From Lycocorax pyrrhopterus obiensis (taxonomy: Eukaryota; Chordata; Aves; Passeriformes; Paradisaeidae): a DNA stretch of 64,000 bases. The position numbers and the translations under genes were made by a program. Shown piece by piece: positions 12,086-23,759 of the stretch. The notes beneath the pieces were generated by a model that was not told where the DNA came from, made no database searches, and was given only the letters and a program-made list of their open reading frames with translations. How positions within the stretch are numbered: the first letter of the stretch is position 1; every line of letters begins with the position of its first letter. Location: contig JACSVZ010000011.1 of the NCBI GenBank assembly GCA_014706295.1, forward strand, positions 6,225,163-6,289,162, written 5' to 3'.

Positions 12086-12643
12086 AATAGCACCAGTGTT
12101 TATTCATATTGCAAGGCTAGAAGAAAAAAAAAAAGCAAAACAAATTGCACAGCTGAAATACCAGAAATGGCGCTAAAAGCTCACACCCATCAGCCTGATG
12201 GAGAATTCAGCAAGGAAAATGAGGCTTGTGTCACTGGTGATGCTAAACTTGATTTAAGAAAAAGAAAAATACGTGTGCTTGGTTTCTTTCTCAGTACCAG
12301 GAAGGTTTCAGAAAGGGAAGAAATGCAATATTTGAGCTGAATCCTTTAAAGCCAAAGACCTGCCATTTTCAGCTGTATTTCAAACCACAATGTCATAAAA
12401 CTGTAGCTTTGCATGTCATGTTTCAGCAACTGCTGTTTATAATGTCATGCAAGACCAATAACGTGTTTGATTGTAAAAAGCATTTATTCAATTGTCTGTT
12501 TTACCAAATAAAATCTTGACTCAGTATGTCCTACTAACAGGTTTATATCACTTCCCAGTCCTTACTTTCTTAGCAACTCTTGACTTCCCTGCTTTTATAA
12601 ACCCAGCAGTTTTCTTGCACCTTGCTTTCACCTTCTTTTGCAG
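12086..12643. other. Noncoding stretch before exon-like segment
   Basis: An A-rich run (12120-12145) lies just after the CR1 end; the rest is AT-rich with nothing recognised. The last 40 bases form a long pyrimidine-rich tract ending in TTTTGCAG. Confidence 0.45.
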
Positions 12644-12721
12644 TGGGTAAAGGCAAGCAGAAGTCCAAAGGGGTGTGCAGACTGCAGCACATTGGTCAGC
12701 ATGGAGATGACAACAGCCAGG
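12644..12721 (+). other. Candidate 78-nt exon (unrecognised)
   Basis: What is seen: a long pyrimidine tract with TTCACCTTCTTTTGCAG ends at 12643, and a strong donor (CCAGG/GTGAGA) follows at 12717-12727. The 78 bases between have two open frames. One is 26 whole codons starting WVKASRSP. The other begins GKGKQKSKG and continues with CRLQHIGQHG. I recognise neither. The donor and acceptor together are better than expected by chance. The open frames run on beyond the donor (12622-12885 and 12638-12862), so this may equally be a noncoding-RNA exon or a coincidence. No branch point, partner exon or transcript can be shown. Confidence 0.25.
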
Positions 12722-13440
12722 GTGAGAACTCCCCTCACCCTGACTGTGCAGAATATTTCATCTCAGTTCCTATCAAGATCCTTAAAGAATCTCAAAATAT
12801 ATGCACGATACTGGGTCTGGAATTTGCTTACAGACATAGGCTTCGGACCTCGTCCAACATGACTGAAGAGTCATCAGCTGACTGACAACTCACTCACCAT
12901 ACACGCATGCAAAGCAGCAAACAAACATCAACTGCTTTGAAAAATAAGGTCTGTGGAAGAGAAAAAATCAGAAAATTATTTCAGAAGCTCAGAGACTTAA
13001 TAATGAAGGCAGTGTTCAAAAGATACTTAAAGAGCATTACAGACAGAGTAAGGGTTTAAAGCGCTATTTTTAGTAATGTTCAATAAAACATGCATCTGCT
13101 ATATGTTTTTGATTTCATGAGGAAGCTTTTTCTTCGTGACACTACAGCGGGCTTGTCAAACTTCAGTCTAGTACAAACCATTTGATTGAAAAGTGCGACA
13201 GAGACACAAACAACAGGATACCACCTCCAGAAACCTCTTTTTGTTTCCAAAAATTTCCATTTCGATTCAGAGGCTGAGGATCAAGCCAAATAAAAATACA
13301 GTGTGCCACTGAAATGAAGATGTTTTATTAAGAGCAATCTCTCGCCAGCAATATCCGTTATTCTCCCCACATGCAGCAAACTCGCCCATACATTTTTTAA
13401 ATGCAACTAACCTTATTTTATTAAGCAGATCAATCTAGAG
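12722..13440. other. Noncoding flank of CpG block
   Basis: AT-rich. From about 13310 to 13440 there are homeodomain-like words (TTTTATTAAG twice: 13323-13332 and 13417-13426) directly beside the CpG-rich block. No gene recognised. Confidence 0.4.
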
Positions 13441-13860
13441 TGGAAAGCGTGATTTTAATTGCGGTTTTGCGTGTAGCGTAAGGTTTGGCTGGGAATTCAC
13501 CGCGCGCTTTTTCGGGGGGCCAGCCCCTCCAGACCCCGCCACGCTTCCCGAGTGTCCCTGCGCTGACGGAGCACCGCAGGCAGGTTTTAGGTGTTCAGCA
13601 CACCCTCCACCTTGCCTTGCTCATGCATTTGCTCCCCCGATTTACACGCACTGCACCCGCGGTGCCGTGCCAGCCCTGAGCCCTTCCTCGGCTGCCCAGC
13701 CTCTCACCGGCCCCGCTGGTCCTGGGGGCTCCCGTGGTGGGTGGGGACACCCCGAGAGCCCCACAGCGGGGAGGGAGAGCCAGAAAGGGGCACTGGATGT
13801 TTGCAGCCGTGTGCCACAGCCTCTGCCTCCCCCAAAATGGATGCGAGGCAGTGATCTATT
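13441..13860. promoter_or_regulatory. CpG-island-like block
   Basis: By eye there are about 27 CpG dinucleotides in roughly 420 bases, against one or two in comparable flanking stretches. GC is above 60 percent from 13500 to 13830. The estimated observed/expected CpG ratio is about 0.7 (a manual estimate). Plus-strand frames of 64-87 codons are open through it but are not recognised. It may be an unmarked promoter or an orphan CpG island attached to an enhancer; no TATA box or initiator decides this. Confidence 0.55.
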
Positions 13861-16292
13861 TTACTCCGTATGATTAGTGCCAGACTAACTGTTCAAAGGG
13901 AAGCCAACGCTAGTTCACTAATTTAGTCACATACAATATTAGATCTTTGATATATGCCTTATGTACAGCCTGCATTACCTTCTACAGACAAATACAAAAA
14001 CATGGTCAACATTTGCAGTAAAATTATCATAGAAATGCCATCTGAAACCTTATTTCCTTTTACAATGTGCATTTCACAAATAACTTGTATTAAAATTATG
14101 TTTTACAGGGCAGAAATAGAAAACAAATACTCCTAGTAATTTAAACAGGCATTTGCATAACATGACTAAAAACATGTTAGAAAAAGAGTTCTGCAGCTGG
14201 AAGAATGAGGTAAAAATACAGATACAGTGATTTTAACACTGAATGTAAAAATGCCTTTTAGCTGCCATAATTAGTGAATTAAAGTGTACTTTCATCAAAA
14301 TCATTCTAACTAAGATTACTATTATTGTTCTCACACACTGCTTCCTGCTTGTTCAATAGCACAATATTAGTAACAGGTAAATCACAGATTTCCAGAAAAT
14401 CTCCTCAGTGAAGCATCACCCCAAAATATTACCTCGTTCAAGCCCCCGCCTTGCAAAAGCCACTTCCTCTCATGACAAATTGTTATTTACAAAGCCACAC
14501 TCTTGCTCAAAGTGCTTTAATATTAATTATGCCTTTTGTTTAAAAACTGGATTACCCTGTGACACTGGGGAGTTTACAGGAGCACACAGAGCAGAGTGAT
14601 GCCAAACACAGCAGCTTTGGGGACTGGGAGTGCTGTGGGTGGGTGCCAGCCAGATGCTGCTCTTGGTGACAGGGAGGAAGGTGTCATTCATGACTAGGTG
14701 AAATTACAGGTAATTAGGGAAATATTTCCTACAAGAATAAAAGAGGAAATTGAGGCAGATGCATGGTGGCTGCAAGGGCAATCAGGAGCAAGTCCCACTG
14801 GAGGAGGGCAGGAAAGAGGCAATGGTCACTCCTGGGAGCTGAAATAAGATTATCAATGGACTTCAGACAGGCCACATCAGATCCCACCTTAGGCGAAATT
14901 GGATTAGGTATTTTAAGCCTTCTGGTACAAAATTCTTCTATGGAGAACTACTCTGATGGTCTGTAGGAACTTGTAGTTCTCATTTAAAAAAATTGTGCTA
15001 TTCTCTACAACACAGAGATTCTTAAATATTTAAAAGCCTCCTCCATTGGTTGTTCATCAGATTGATTACGATGCATATTTCAGCAGTTTTTTTCTAAAAA
15101 TGCTCATCAGAGGATCAAGAAACGAGGTGTACTGTGTGCTCTACATTGATTCACACTATTTCATTTTAATTCCAAAATACTGAATTCAGAAAACTGCCAA
15201 GAAAACAAAGCAGGAAATGTTTGTGTTTTGCTGTATGTTGCATATGCTCTATGGTAACCAAGAACACAAAAGAAATAGATGATGTTGCATTTCTCAGCCT
15301 ATCATTCACTAGCAAGCAAGCAGAGGAATAAAAACCAGAAGCACTGTAACTTTCCTCAGAGTACCTGCATATTTTTTATCTTCTAACTTGGTAAAGAACA
15401 GAAATCTGCCAAGCTTCATATGCTACTTACCTTGTTGGAGCTCTTTCACTCAAATTAAATTCAAGTATAATTTCACCACCAAAAGAATAAAGCCATGCAT
15501 ATCTCCTGAAAATTACCATCACACTAGCCCAGTTTAAATACCTTTGTGAAGGTCTTGGGTTAAAGAGGGTGGTGTTCCTTTGCCTCTACCTTTGTGAGAA
15601 AACTTCAGAACCAAACAATATTGTTTAGTTTGTGCTTTCAAGGATACAGGTCAAGAGTACCTTATCACCACATAAATCTGACATTCGTATCGCCTTTGAG
15701 GCACTGGATTCCTGCTGCGTTACTTTCCCCCCTAAATTACCTTCACAAAACATGGTAACAATAGTTAAATGCGTTTATTAGTGATATCCTGGTGATTTAG
15801 GGGCAAAGAAATGTATTCTTGACACTGCACATTGCCAAATACAATGTCATCAAAACCAAGCATTACCCCTCAACCCAGAAACTGGCTTTAAGATATAGAG
15901 AGCTGGGATGAAACTCATTACAAAATTACAAAAGGGCTTTCTTATCCTTCCTTCCTCCCAAAGTAAACCTTTATGCAGGAACAGCCTTCTAGGGATCTTC
16001 ATCCCACCCCTCCATGTTTGAAAATAGATATGATTGCACCATAGTGGTTCTAACTTTGTTTTTACTCTAAGTGAAGAGCATGGAACAAAAGCAGGTTTAT
16101 TTAATTCCATTAATATTAAAGGTGGGTAGGCGATGGTGCCTTTCTTGTGTTGTCAACAGTGTCTCAACACTAACCAACAACACTTACATTCGAGGCTACG
16201 CTACAAAAACATTAAAGCTGATTTCTGTTCACTGACACCACTGCAGTTCTTTCAATGATGAAAGCTACTGTGTGAAGAACACCTTTTTTTCT
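13861..16292. other. AT-rich noncoding stretch
   Basis: No gene recognised. ATTTGCATAACAT at 14151-14163 repeats the 13 bases seen at 7181-7193. Around 14748-14780 a short stretch (GAGGAAATTGAGGCAGAT) recalls MIR SINEs, but the match is too short to call. The minus-strand frame 15850-16110 is not recognised. Confidence 0.45.
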
Positions 16293-16345
16293 ACTATTTT
16301 AGCCCACTAGCTAAAATAGTTAGAGGTGACAGCACTTTTAGTGGG
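16229..16345. repeat. Cluster of competing inverted repeats
   Basis: ACTATTTTAGC (16293-16303) pairs perfectly with GCTAAAATAGT (16310-16320) across a 6-nt loop. AGCCCACTA (16301-16309), which includes that loop, also pairs perfectly with TAGTGGGCT (16337-16345), so the two stems exclude each other. Just upstream, CTTTCA and TGAAAG form a further small stem (16250-16265). No terminal duplication or transposon end was recognised around the cluster. Confidence 0.65.
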
Positions 16346-17230
16346 CTCCAGCACAGGTGCTTTGGTAGTAAAGATTTTTCTAGCAAACAAAGGTGACCAT
16401 AGGTGTTAGCATGTACTACTGAAAAAAACATTCGGAAAGAGTCAATTCTCAGTCAAAGAAGAATAATTTAAACTGAAAAGCAAAAGGTAAGCACCCTAGA
16501 CAAGGTATTTTCTTGCCTCCCCAGTACATTTTAAGGACAGATAAAGGCTATTCTGCAGAAGAAATATTTTAGAAACAAAAAAAACAAGGCCTCAAAAGTA
16601 GCCCCAGGAAGAAAAAATTAGCTTTCCAGTGCTGTATGTCAGTTTTATGCCCCTCATCCAAGCAGTTCAAATGAACTTGCACTCAAATGTTATTAGATAT
16701 TGGTGCCATGGCATTTATATTTCCAAGTATGCAAGGGACACATGCACACGAGCAGAAGCACCAGGTCTAGAGGGCACCATTATATTCCTGTTTATTTCCC
16801 CAGTTACAGCAGGCTACAAATGCACGCTATTGATTGTTACTTGTCTCTTCGCAGACATTCAACCTTAGAATTTTTATCTTTCTTTTGTAATTTTTCTATT
16901 TTAATATTCTCTGTCATCAAGAGTGCTACCAGTCTGATTATTTCTTAGCTTGTATCCCCTCATTTGAAACAGTTTCCACCCAAACCTGTTTGGTTCAAAA
17001 TGTCAGTGACCAAAATTTCACCCTTGAGAAATGAAAAGTGGAGAGACCAATGATAGTGAAGAATTTGAAAGTCCCCCAAGTCCATTTCCAAGAAATAACC
17101 ATTTGCTGCTTCCACCTCCCAGTCCACAAGAAATTCAGTGGGCAAAGTCAAGGCAAAGACCCCATTCATCTTTTCTTTGTGTTTGCAACACCAATTGCAG
17201 CTCTGAATTGATAAACTGTTATTGATGTTA
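16346..17230. other. Noncoding stretch
   Basis: AT-rich. Frames at 16629-16868 and 16700-16948 (plus), 16960-17238 (minus) and 17031-17225 (plus) are short, overlap and are not recognised. Confidence 0.45.
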
Positions 17231-17300
17231 GAGATCAATGAGATTAAGCATGTGCTTAACTTTAATCACATAAATAAGTCCATTTCTGAATCTGGGCAGC
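17231..17300. repeat. Old amniote interspersed repeat remnant
   Basis: The segment contains ATCAATGAGATTAAGCATG, TGCTTAACTTTAATCACAT and AAATAAGTCCATTTCTGAAT. It matches the pattern of an old palindromic repeat family that I recall as frequent in turtle and bird genomes. That family has TTAAGCAYRTGCTTAA, an AACTTTAA spacer and AGTCCCATT, ending in a CTGAATC-type edge. The core TTAAGCA-TG-TGCTTAA is at 17244-17259. The family name was not determined. It is heavily diverged and noncoding. Confidence 0.55.
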
Positions 17301-19313
17301 ATTATCCATCACTGGGCAGAACTAAGCTCTTTCTGGATAATTAACACTTCATTTGCTTTGCCATGGTCAGTGGTCCTCACATGCGGTACGAAGAATTATA
17401 TATATTAAGAGCCTGGTTCAGAATCTAGAGTCAAGGATATTCTTATCTGACAAAGTTTATCACATCAGGGAACAGTCTGAAATTATTGGCATTGTTCAGT
17501 CCTTGCTTTGCTACAGTGATGGGATGCCAGTCTGCAGAGTCAAGAAGAATGAAACCCGGGCAGAGGACCTGAATGAATTACTATTTGTGTAATTAACCAA
17601 GCTGTATGAATCCCACTGTTGGATTCAGTTTTCCTTCTCATTAACATTCTTTTACACTTTCTGTATAAAAGTCTTCAATTGCACACTGAATAGATTTTAT
17701 TCCTCTCAAAATAAAATATTATAGTTAAAACTGTTGAGCTCCCAGCATTTAAATCAGGTAGAAATACTCTTGTGTAAAAGATCTGATCATTTTATCAGTT
17801 TGGTTTGGTTTTGGGGGTGTTTTATCATAAAGTTAAGCATATTCGACACACTAGGAGAATTTAGTTTAAATTTCTAATTATTCAAATACAGACTAAATGC
17901 TGCTTTATTACTTAGTATATCTTCATTAATTATCAGTGTTGAGGATGCATTTTAAGAAGTTCAGGAAGTTTTGAAGGCACTTTTTTAGTGGCACAAGAAA
18001 ACTCTCAAGTTTTTAAGAACATCGTCATGATTAAATAAACATTTCATTTTATGCTTTAATTTTAACTCAGCTGAGTCGACAAGACAGAGTGGTAAAGGAG
18101 TCTTCATGGATAAAATTATCCAAGAAGCAAACACAACTGAAAAAAATACAAAACTTGCAAATACTTGTGTTTTCCTCTAATTGCTTAGAAATCAACTGCT
18201 ACAGGACATAAATATCTGAATTGATTTTCAATGCTAGACACCACAATTCTGAAAGGGAAAAATGATATTTTTTTTTAAATTTACAAGCTGCATATAAAAT
18301 TCGTCACACATTTTGATCCCACTTAAGCAAATATTAATGTTCTTTACTGGGGAACACAACACCCTGTTCACCTCCTGACCCACTGGCCTCTTGGAAAACA
18401 GGATTGTGTGATCGTTTCAAGAGCTGTGTTTCACTTATGGATTAAAATAAGAGAAGAAAGCTGTCACTCACAAGAACAACCATCTTGTACAAGCCCCTTG
18501 ATCACACACTGTTAGCAACACAGCTCTGGATGTTTAAAGGAAATTATCAGTGAGCAGACCACACTCTGGAAACATTTCCACACATTCACATATGGCTGTA
18601 TCCATGAAAAAACAAAGCTTGGAGTTCTCCCCCTCTGGTCACAAAGATACCTTCTTTATTAGAAAAAAATTAACAAAAATGACTGCACTGCTGGTGTTGC
18701 CAGGAAGCTCTTACAAAACACAAGTATCAAAGAACAAAAACCCCAGCCCTCAACAGTGCATGGAGGGTTTGGGAGCACAGCCTTGGTCTGGAGTCAATCA
18801 CAGCTTTAATGGCCCACATTTGCACCGATTTGCAGTTGGGAAATAGGAGACTTCACCGAGCATATTGCACAAGCAGCTGATCTCCAGCGTGGAGATGTTC
18901 CGGGAGCCAGTGAAACAGGACAGTGAAAATGCACTCCAAGTACAGGAGGGGAGGTAAAACAGTAAAATACAGCACAAGCACATTGACTAAATGTAGGTGC
19001 ACAGGACTTTGTCAACTGCGTGTCTGTGCCAACACGCTCTTGCTACGACACATCCGGACACGATCCATCACTCAACAGAATGCGCCTCATGTCCCATGAA
19101 GGACAACAGGCAGCAGATAAATCTGGTCTAGTCCATATGGTGAGGAAAAAGCCTTTTTCCCCAGCCTAAAGATTAACGGCAATTGTCAGAAATCTTAACA
19201 GGGGCCAATGTAAAGATAATTTTAAACTTACAGAAATTCCTAAGCGGTTCATCATGCCTTGTCATGAAGTAATAACCACATGCAATAGCTGGATTTAGTG
19301 TTAGACAGTCTAT
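17301..19313. other. Noncoding stretch
   Basis: AT-rich, with nothing recognised except small unrecognised frames (17353-17592, 18550-18846). Short A- and T-runs occur, for example near 18268-18278. Confidence 0.5.
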
Positions 19314-19361
19314 GGGGGAAAAAAAAAGGGGGGGGTATAAAAAAAAAAGAAAAATAAGAAT
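19314..19361 (+). repeat. Homopurine tract G5-A9-G8 with A-rich tail
   Basis: A run of five G, nine A and eight G (19314-19335) is followed by TATAAAAAAAAAAGAAAAATAAG. The purine bias over about 48 bases is striking. The TATAAAA word inside is probably part of this low-complexity tract rather than a promoter. Confidence 0.7.
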
Positions 19362-22300
19362 ACACTTAAGGCTGAATTGGCTGGCATTTCCCAGTGGTCT
19401 CGACAGCCCAACAGAGCAGTAGCAAAGCCACTACCCAATGTTAAAAACGATCCACAAAGACCAAAGCGCACAGCCCAGAGGCAAAGCCCAGGAAAATGTT
19501 TGCATTCCCTCCGAGCTGAAGCATTCCACAGGCAGGCTTCAGCCTCCCAGGAAAAGACACTACAGTGTTCAGCAGCTATTTCTAACCTCTGGTTTTCTTC
19601 CTCTCAGAACGTCTCCCCTCTTGCTTCTCCTAGTGCACAGCCAGGGTTTCCAGCAGCCTTCTCCCTCCTCAGTCAGTGCCAGCCTCCAAAACACCTCTCA
19701 CTTTTTTCTCTCTTGTCCTCTTTGTCCTTGTTTTATTATTTTTTCCTGACTTCTCTATTGCAACACAAATACCCTCATATCACCGTGATTATACCAATAA
19801 AAAAAGGTTGCTTAAAAGCATGTAAATCACCCATGGTATTTAAAGGGTGTCCTTTTAGGATGTGGGGAGGGCTGGTTTGGAAAGAGAGGAGCATGGCCCA
19901 AGCCAGCAGCTGAGCCACCAGGTAGTGTGGATGGGCTCCTCGGGAACACTAGAGCTGGACACCAAAAGAAGGCAAGAGAGGACCTCACCAGGACTTCCCA
20001 TGGCCCTGGATCACACCCGGAATGGGCCACAGAACTCATAAGTCAGTAATCCCCCAGAAACGCCCCAAGCCACAGCAGCAGTAACCAAAATGGGGCAGAA
20101 GCAGGGCAAGCAGCAAGATCAAACCCCCTCCACGCTTTGGTGGGGCATTGCTGGGCTGAACATGGCCATGATTAGTACCCAGAACTGCATATACACATGT
20201 GATGCTCCTGAATATAAATAAATAAATAAATACATATGTATAAGAGAGAGATTTACAGTAAGAAAAACACAGCCTGCTACAGAGATTATATGAGCAGAGG
20301 AAGCATGCCAAAAGTGGTTGCTGTTTAATTTCAGCATACATACTGCCTCAGGTACAAACAAAAGTCTCAAGAATCCCATTTAAAGCTCTAATCAGGCTCT
20401 TCATTCATTTTCTAATTGGTAGAGCATGATCCTACAGCATCCAAATGAAGAACCAGGAAGAGAAGAGATGCAGGTCCAGGCTGTGGTCCACCTGCAACAC
20501 ACTCTGAACATACCACAGACATCTGAGGTGGGAGTTCACCCAACCTGCAGCACCACAAAGCACAGAAAACACCTTACCAGGGAGGCTGGTGACAGACAGC
20601 CACCCCACAACAGACCAGACAGCAGGCTGTGCTGGCCTCTGGTTTCACACAAAAGCCATTTCCCCTTTTTTTGTATCCCTGCCTTTAACCTTTGGGAATG
20701 TCTTTAGTACTCAAATGCTTCATTACTTTTTTTTTTTTTAAATTTTATTTTTATTCACTGCCAGAAGCTCAGTCCCAACACAGCAGTCAGCCATGAACTC
20801 ATCCTAACTACTCTCCAAAGGAGTAAAGCAGTTTGAATACCCATGCCTTACACTGGCTGGGAACACAGTAGCTCAGATAACATCGAAACATCTACTGGGC
20901 CAACACAGCGGTAAACGAGCTCCTGAAAATAGTGCAAGATTGTTTAGATCCATTGTGGTATTCCCTTTGCATGGGCCACCATTAACCACCTGCCCACCTG
21001 GAAACAGGAATTTTGGTTTTTTTTTACCTCATTGTTTTCCATCAAGATGCATTTGAAGGGCAGTAATTGGAAAAGTCTAACATACTGTCAAAGTGACCTT
21101 CCTAATGGGTTTCTTATTCACCACAGAAAGTAGTCCTTTGAAGAGATCCCCCCAATATGTTTCAGTTTGTCGTTTAAAAAAATAAAGAATAAATGTTTCT
21201 CCCTTTGTTGTTTAAAGAATCACTTCTTTTAACCACTACTGAAAAAATAAACAAGTGATCATTATTTTTCATTCTGTATTTTTAAATGGATTCAGATGAG
21301 GAATCAAGAGGAAATCTCATCACTTCTTTGTTCTTATGAAAAATCTCAGACTGAAAATACCCAGTGCCCTCATGTTATTGTCAAGCCCACAGCCATTAAG
21401 AAGGTAGTCTTAAGAGATAAATAGAGCAGTGATGCTTCACCTCCTTGTTCAAATGGGGGTTTCAATAAAGCAATGCTGACTTTTTGCACAGGAATTATTT
21501 TGCTGCCTTTGGGCTTTAGGATACCAGCCATCCAGAGAAATCTTTTGACATCAGAATGAGATCTACTATAGGTAGTATTTAATCCTTTAAGACTAAAGGA
21601 TTAAGCCAGTTGACCAGGAAGAGAAGTTAGATTTAACACCTGGAAAATTCAAAGCATTTCCAACCTTCTCATTCCAGGGTTACTCTCACAGTCCAGACAA
21701 GAACACTTACATAGGGTTTAGCTTCTACATTTAACAGAAAAAATAAACAAGTTTATATTGATCTAAAGCTGAAGACCTAGTACAGAGATGACATTGAAAG
21801 ACCACAAAATAGACTAACAAACCTTTAAAATAAAGGTCCAGAAGGTGGAGATCTTTGTAATTCTAGGATGGAGAAATGCATGCCTAAAACTGAGGTTAGA
21901 TTCATGAAAAAACAGAAGAAAGCACAAAATGGGTGTGCTGGACATGGCAGCCACAAGCAAAACCTGGGAACAGTTTGCCGTTCCACTGTGAAATAGCACA
22001 GTATTTCTGATTATTCTGCTACTAACCTAGTTGTGCCCTATGAAATCTGCCTTTCAGATGGCTCACGATTTTTGCTGGCCTTGTCCACACTCATCTCTCA
22101 GCCACGAGGACCAGCATCTACAGAGACACCAAGTCCATGAGACCTAGAATGTATGTCAAAAGCAACAGTAAAAAATGGATTCTGAGAGAAGGGGGAAAAA
22201 TCAACCATTTTTTTTATTTAGGAGAGAAAGTAATTTTCAACCCCCAGTATGGCTTTGCTGAGTTTATGCTGTGAAGGTGTGGTTAGCCCTTGTTCTGGGC

Positions 22301-22419
22301 AAATATCATCACCACTGACATCCAAAACATCTTGGCTTCATGTCCACAGTTCCGGGCAGTCCTCAGATGGGCAAAGTGAGCCACAGCAAAGCACCAGCTC
22401 TGTGACACAGCAGCATTAT
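19362..22419. other. Noncoding stretch with small simple repeats
   Basis: Contains an (AAAT)n run at about 20213-20233, a poly-T of about 14 near 20728-20741, and the perfect hairpin at 21579-21604 (listed separately). The longest frame (19377-19913, plus, 178 codons) is Ser/Pro/Gln-rich and not recognised. No gene called. Confidence 0.45.
21579..21604. repeat. Perfect inverted repeat (11-bp stem, 4-nt loop)
   Basis: TTAATCCTTTA (21579-21589) is the exact reverse complement of TAAAGGATTAA (21594-21604), separated by AGAC. TAATCC/GGATTA is the core bound by OTX/PITX (K50) homeodomains, so the hairpin also places two such cores head to head. It has no flanking extension that would suggest a microRNA. 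Confidence 0.65.
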
Positions 22420-22770
22420 TGATTTAACTGGTTTGTTTATGCCTATGTTTAATTGGCTATGTTAATAGCATTTTAATCCACACTTCACTTGTATGTGGCT
22501 GATAGCGCAACACTGGTGTGGCTGTGGTGACATTTTCTCACCATTGCTGTCTGTCATCAAGCACCAGGCCAGCACTGTGAGACTGACAATACCAAATGTT
22601 TTGTTTAATTAGGCAGACTTTACACTATACTGCATAATTCCCCAGCAATGGCTGATTTTTTTTATTAAATAGGCAAAACCATGAAAAATCTTTAATCAAA
22701 TAGCAAAGATTTCAGCCATCTTTTAACACTAGCATTTAGCATTTCTAAACATTCAAATGAAGATTAATGA
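22420..22770. other. Enhancer-like AT-rich block
   Basis: Rich in homeodomain words (TTTAATTGG, TTTAATTAGG, GATTAATGAG) and CAATGG/TGTCATCA words, with long poly-T and AATCAAATAG elements. The composition resembles vertebrate conserved noncoding elements. No coding frame. Conservation not tested. Confidence 0.3.
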
Positions 22771-23759
22771 GAACTGAGTGAAAAAAAAAAAAACCAAAAA
22801 ACAAAGGTGCTGGTAAAATTGGAAAATCCCCTTTAAGGTTTATGCCAAGCAGCTATCACCAGAGCATCAAGCAACATGATTACCCAAGGTATTCATGCTT
22901 AGAAATACTCTCTCCATCAAAGTTAAGATCACCATCTCCAGAAAAACACTCTGTGGGTCTGCCACAAACAAACATTAGCCCATGAGAGATTATTTCCAAG
23001 GGATCATGGCCAGCCAGAGACAAGGACATTGTATGTGCCTTTGGGCCACCCATCTCCCAAACACTGTGAAGCCTGAGCAATGAGTCATTCAAACAGAAAA
23101 TATTAAGACATTAACCAGGACCTCTCTTAAGGGTCTGCTCCTGCCCAGGCAATGAACTCAGCTCACAGAGCTTGGAGGGCTCAGTTGTTTTTGCTCAGTT
23201 CCAGATCTTTCCCAAGGAGAGAGTTGTTTGGCACAAAGCAAATGCCCAGCACAGCCCTGAGCAGACCCCTCGGACCATGAACAGCCCTCCTCAGCCTCAC
23301 GGCCCTGCCATGAGCCAGAGAACTTTTTACTGTCTAAATGCTGGCCACAGTCTGTGACTTCTTGGTCCAAATCTTGGTCGCCTTCCAACCTCATGTTTTG
23401 GTCTGACTGCCCTCACCCTCATTTTCCTCCTGCTAAAACTGAGTAAAAACAACTGAGCCCATAATCCTGCTTTTGACTCCACTCCTTCAGTCTCGATCCC
23501 TCTTTCACAGTTTCTTTTTTCCTCCCATTTCACCTTGCTCTCAGATTAAGAACTTAAAACAGAAGTCAAAAAGCAAAAATATTCTGAATTACTTTGGCAT
23601 CTGTGCTATTTAACTGAATCAGATGCCCTGTTTAATTACCCCAATACTATTGTACTATTACTTTGGGAAAAAATGGCACAGGAGTGTGCTACAGCTGCTT
23701 CCACAGAATGCACTCTATATAATAACCAGGACCAGAAATATTTCACAAATAGGAAAATC
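22771..23759. other. Noncoding stretch
   Basis: An A-rich run lies near 22780-22803. Short unrecognised frames on both strands at 22880-23533 look like chance. No repeat recognised. Confidence 0.45.

Noticed and set aside
14748..14790. Possible third MIR-like fragment (GAGGAAATTGAGGCAGAT)
   Set aside because: Only about 18 bases resemble the MIR core, and the neighbouring words do not follow the expected order.
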